Both the position numbers and the translations under genes were made by a program. The notes under the pieces were generated by a model, which made no database searches, was not told where the DNA came from, and saw only the letters and a program-made list of their open reading frames with translations. A DNA stretch of 64,000 nucleotides from Tachypleus tridentatus (lineage: Eukaryota > Arthropoda > Merostomata > Xiphosura > Limulidae): NCBI RefSeq assembly GCF_004210375.1, contig NC_134834.1, positions 10,277,857 to 10,341,856 on the forward strand, in the 5' to 3' direction. This document shows, piece by piece, positions 60,176 through 64,000 of this stretch. The stretch's first letter is position 1. Every line of letters begins with the position of its first letter.

Positions 60176-62060
60176 TAAGGTTTTTAAACAAATTATTCTT
60201 TAGCTTTTCCCCTTTGTGAACACAAGACATGAATACAAAGCATCTCGTGCATATCTCTTGTTCAATCAAAATTCAATTATATAATTTTCTATGTTTCTCT
60301 CACAACCAGTTAACATTAGGTATATATAATCAGTATCAATGAGCTACTTCTTACACCACATATTTCTAAACCAGTTCCACCTTGTTATGACTGAAAATAA
60401 CCATCAAAGATTCAGGGTTAAGAATTGTTGGAGACATACAAACTGTCTTGTATAACTCTACCAATTAACCATTTTAATCAACTGAGATAATATACTGTAC
60501 AAAAATATTCCTAAATCATTTGCTGCAACTTCAAATATTTCTTTTAGCCAAACAAACTAGTGTATTACTGTATCCAATAAGTTTAAAGAAAATACAGTTT
60601 CATAATAGAATTTCTGTACTACTAAAACACATCTGTAAATGATGGCCTACAACAATAAGTTAACATTAATAGCACACTTACTGATTACTGCTCTATTACA
60701 AGCTACAGCTTGTAACTAAAAACAACAATAAGTTGATGATTCTAGCCAAACTTCACAGTTCAGCTCATCTTTGATACCCCAGGAAAGTATGGCCTAAAAT
60801 ATAAAACTTATAATTATCTCTGTTTACAATCTTTCAGCAGTTTTCTTCAAAATGGAAAAGAATTATGTTAATTTTTCTTTCTATTTCTATAATAGACTGC
60901 GATGAGTAACCTCCAACATTTGTTCATATCCTAAGTGTTCCTTTTGTACACTGCTGTTTTGACAAAGACCCCCCCCCAATAAAAGATTCGTTGGTTTTAA
61001 GTATTTGATCAACACAATATTATAAACCATTCCAAACAATCTTCTTATTACTAATCAGTATGAGATTATATAACATTTGAAAATAGTGGAAACATACATT
61101 TTCCAGAGTTTGTATACAATCATCTCACCTTTAACTAAGCAGCATAAATAAAATCATGGTGTGAAGAATTGGATTAGAATTTTCACAAATTACTTACCGT
61201 AGTATGCATTCAATTTTCTCGTGTCGATAAATTATAATAAAGAATACATTGACATGAAATTTGTTTTCCTAGTTTATGTGACATTTCAAACAATAAAAGC
61301 GTGTTACAATGGAATTAGGCTCAGAAAGATTGTCTGCTCAAAATGTCGCACAAACTGAACAACCAGGTGCTAATTTAGATATGCAAGTTTATTCTTTATT
61401 ATCTTTTATCAAGCTATCTCCTCACGTTTATTCTGTAATCAGCTGCGTAACATGAGTCTCTTTTGATCGCTGTCTATAAAAACAAGTTGACAAAAAACAG
61501 TTCACGTTAGCAACATCTTCACTTTCAACAGTAAGCTGAATACACATTACTTCTCTATGGAAACACTGGACCACTTGTGGTTTGGTTGATAAAATCACAC
61601 ACAGATTCACTTTGGGAGCAGATTAATTGGTTAGAAGCTCCTAAGTTAGCAGCAAAGAAACTTCCAGGTCTGGAGATAAGTTCATCAACTTTGTGCTGAG
61701 TAATAGACTGTCAGTTTGGTTGCAAAATAAAACTCACAAAGAACCTGGATTTAAAAATATAACAAAAAGTAATAAACACAACCAATATTTTAATATTTTG
61801 TTTTTAAAGCCAAGATACTAAAATGTTCTGCATCACAAAAATTTGAAATTAAAAAGCTTTATAAACATTTCCAAAAACAAAACCTTAAAAATTTATACAA
61901 TTTAAAATGAACTCTAATTTGTTTTAAAGACCTTTGACCACTGAGAATACTTTTTTAAACTTTCAATGCATAAAAACACAAATACATGCAATTATTCAAA
62001 GTAAATGTCTACCTGTATACTGTAGTCCTCACATTACTGTATATTAAACAAATCTGGTGG
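60176..62060 (-). other. Probable 3' UTR and downstream of CIP4-like gene
   Basis: AT-rich, directly 3' of the minus-strand stop at 62063-62061. A run of eight C lies at about 60970. Minus-strand AATAAA words are frequent, so no polyadenylation site can be picked. Confidence 0.45.
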
Positions 62061-62218
62061 TTAACAGGTGTTATAGAGAAAAGACTGAATATAGGATGTT
62101 GGCACGAAGCCTTCTTCAATGTCTCCTCGGCGAACCCTGGTCCAGCCATCTCCTTGGTCCAATTCTAGGACTTCAAGTTCTTCCCCTTCTACCATAGGGA
62201 TGGACCCCTCACTTTGAG
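62061..62218 (-). CDS. CIP4-like terminal exon (most of SH3)
   Basis: The acceptor is ATGTACAG|CTCAAAG and the TAA is at 62063-62061. The exon is 158 nt with two bases completing the alanine codon from the previous exon. The protein ends [11 protein letters not shown]. Confidence 0.9.
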
Positions 62219-63412
62219 CTGTACATGACATTCATATGAAATATTGGACTTTTAGAATAATTATTCCAATTAGTTCATTTCAGTTTAATCTCTTTTGTAC
62301 AAACCTACCCAAGAGATGTCTGTCTATGTGAACCTACCCAAGAGATGTCTGTCTATGTGAACTAACAAACCACAAGAAAGGTAATTAGTAAATAATGCCC
62401 AATGCCAATTCTTGGGTTACTTTTGTTTGATCAAACACTGGGATCTGACTATTACTCCTATAATACAGTCATGTCCGAAACATGTTTCTGTAGCAAGAGG
62501 ATGGAAGCCACAAGTCTTAACATCCAGTCTAGACACACATCAGCCACTAGGACACACCCAGTTCTTCATGCAAGTAAAAACAATGATTTGAGGTTAATTT
62601 TACCATTGAAACTATAAAATATTCTATTGGATCAACTACACAGTTTGTACAACTAAAAAGAAAATAAAATCAGTCACTGTTGTTTTGTAAATAACAGTTT
62701 TTTAACTAAAAGTTAACAGATGTTTTATGAATGATATTGGTATTAAGAGATGAAAGAATCTAAAGTGACAAGACATTCTTATAGTGATCTGACTTTATAG
62801 AAATCTCTCATATGTTATATACACCTCAACAGCTAAATTAATTATAGGTTTATGTTTTTGACAGAAAATATCTGGTGTCAAATTTATTCTATATTTACTG
62901 CATTTAACAGTGGGTTGTACTTTACCTTTAGCATGTTAACTACATGATTGGACAAAACAGTACTGAGAAGGTAACTTAGCAATCCCATTCCCACCAGTTA
63001 CAGTAAGGCTTTAGTTTGGAATGAAAAAAAATATTTATAGTTTCCATAATTCATTCGACACTTCTCATTTTAATAACCTTAAGTAGACGTTTTCTCTACT
63101 TAAGAACCAATTTTCCATATGGAAATTATTTTTAACAACATGTACTGCCTATTGCAGCTGTAATACTAAATGTTTGAGTAACTTTATAACAGTATCTATA
63201 CATGACACTATCAAACATTACTTCAGTCTAAGCATTCTACTGAACTATACTTAAGATAAAAAAACTCAAACTTACCATCAAAAGCATAGAGGGCTCTTGC
63301 TGTACCCAGAACAGGTAGAGGGTCCAAATCAATATCTATGTTCACTTCTTCTTGTGTATCAGTGAACACTTCAACTTGAGGACCACTGATGTGGAACGGA
63401 CCAATCTCCGGA
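62061..63412 (-). CDS. CIP4/FNBP1/TOCA-like F-BAR protein, C-terminal SH3 exons (rest outside window)
   Basis: Two exons join in phase: 63412-63276 (or from 63385) and 62218-62061. Together they give [60 protein letters not shown] and [14 protein letters not shown]. This is a complete SH3 domain with ALYAF, the acidic RT loop, the GDGWTR tryptophan and the VPTSY end, closest in my memory to CIP4, FBP17 and TOCA-1 (AIYPFDGHNEGTL, EEDKGDGWTR, EEGYVPTSYI). These proteins bend membranes with an N-terminal F-BAR, bind Cdc42 through an HR1 region, and recruit WASP and dynamin through the SH3 during endocytosis. The F-BAR and HR1 exons should lie right of the window. Confidence 0.88.
62303..62361. 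repeat. 29 bp direct repeat, two copies
   Basis: ACCTACCCAAGAGATGTCTG with TCTATGTGA, twice in tandem, in the intron between the SH3 exons. Confidence 0.9.
62389..62475 (-). mobile_element. SINE-A fragment, strongly diverged
   Basis: GCCAATTCTTGGGTTACTTT, then CACTGGGATCTGACTATTAC, corresponds to the middle of SINE-A (GCCAACTCTTGGGCTACTC; GTGGGATTGACCGTCAC). Weak match. Confidence 0.5.
63276..63412 (-). CDS. CIP4-like penultimate exon (linker and start of SH3)
   Basis: The donor is GATG|GTAAGT. Two acceptors fit the same phase: TCCTATAG ending at 63413, or CACATCAG giving 63385 as the first base. The acidic linker [14 protein letters not shown] precedes ALYAFD. Confidence 0.8.
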
Positions 63413-64000
63413 CTATAGGAAGATCCAGTTATGTAAAGTTTCATTTTACACAAACTACCCAAAGCACTTTGCGTAAACTACGACTTGAATGTTGTATAAA
63501 TTTCCACTTCAAGCCCTCTAGAATATTTCCTTTAAAATGTTCAACTTGCAACATTGACTAAACTTTCATGTTGTGGTATTTCACACACTAGCAGCTATTG
63601 TCACATTCAGTACAATAATGGTTACTACACCATGATTTTTCTCTGTGCATGAACTTAATGTGAAAAATCAGTTACAAGTCTCAGTCTATGATGAAATTTG
63701 TGTTGCTATGTCATAATATTTCATTAAAAGAATGTGAGAAACACAACACGTTCATAAGCCAATCAGAACTGGGACAACAAATGCGTTAAGCGTGAGACTA
63801 CATTATAACGATAATCTGTAACAAGCAATATACCTTTATGCACAAGTGTCCTTTAGCATGTCATTCCTGACATTACAAAATCTGGCATGACATACATACA
63901 ATAATAAATTCCATGCTGGTGGATCGGTCAGTTGGATGAAAACAAGTAGTAACAGCTTCTAATAGTTTTCTTTATGTATGTTGCCCAACAAAATACTGAT
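63413..64000 (-). other. Intron of CIP4-like gene, no further exon seen
   Basis: AT-rich single-copy sequence to the window edge. No F-BAR or HR1 sequence was recognised in it. Confidence 0.5.

Overview
The window is nuclear DNA of an animal, almost certainly an arthropod. It has spliced genes with GT-AG introns, tRNA-derived SINEs, a LINE, mariner/hAT transposons and very many minisatellites. From memory, the abundant SINE (SINE-A here) resembles the common SINE of horseshoe crabs (Xiphosura). That taxon call is not tested here.

Three host genes can be supported. (1) On the plus strand, the last four coding exons (10409-17719) of a CCNB1IP1/HEI10 homologue, a meiotic crossover RING E3 ligase. 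The RING-coding 5' part lies left of the window, beyond a 9.8 kb minisatellite. (2) On the minus strand, a phase-consistent eight-exon model (48527 to 22136) of 335 residues. It has a short glycosylatable N-terminus, one membrane span, a cysteine cluster, a basic cytoplasmic tail and a C-terminal class I PDZ-type motif (RTAL). I could not place the family. Exon 1 and its 15.7 kb intron are the least certain part. (3) On the minus strand at the right edge, the last two coding exons of a CIP4/FNBP1/TOCA-type F-BAR protein carrying the C-terminal SH3 domain. Genes 1 and 2 converge, with 22135-17720 between their ends.

The rest is repeats. About 23 kb (roughly 36%) is tandem repeat in at least 11 sizeable arrays, with units of 29, 35, 36, 41, 50, 51, 62, 62, 70, 74 and 78 bp, nearly all in introns. 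The long open frames in several arrays are by-products of stop-free units and not genes. Interspersed elements include about ten copies or fragments of SINE-A, about ten of a shorter tRNA-like SINE-B/C group, a decayed LINE in antisense inside gene 2, a 227 bp TA-flanked MITE beside an exon of gene 2, and a mariner (51214-54463) interrupted by a hAT-like transposon (51454-53471).

The most unusual feature is the 62 bp array at 26097-27029. Every unit repeats the last 37 bases of gene 2 exon 6 plus its GTAAGT donor, so about 15 near-identical 5' splice sites lie in tandem, and reading through any of them meets a stop after one lysine codon. I found no convincing multi-gene system beyond this.
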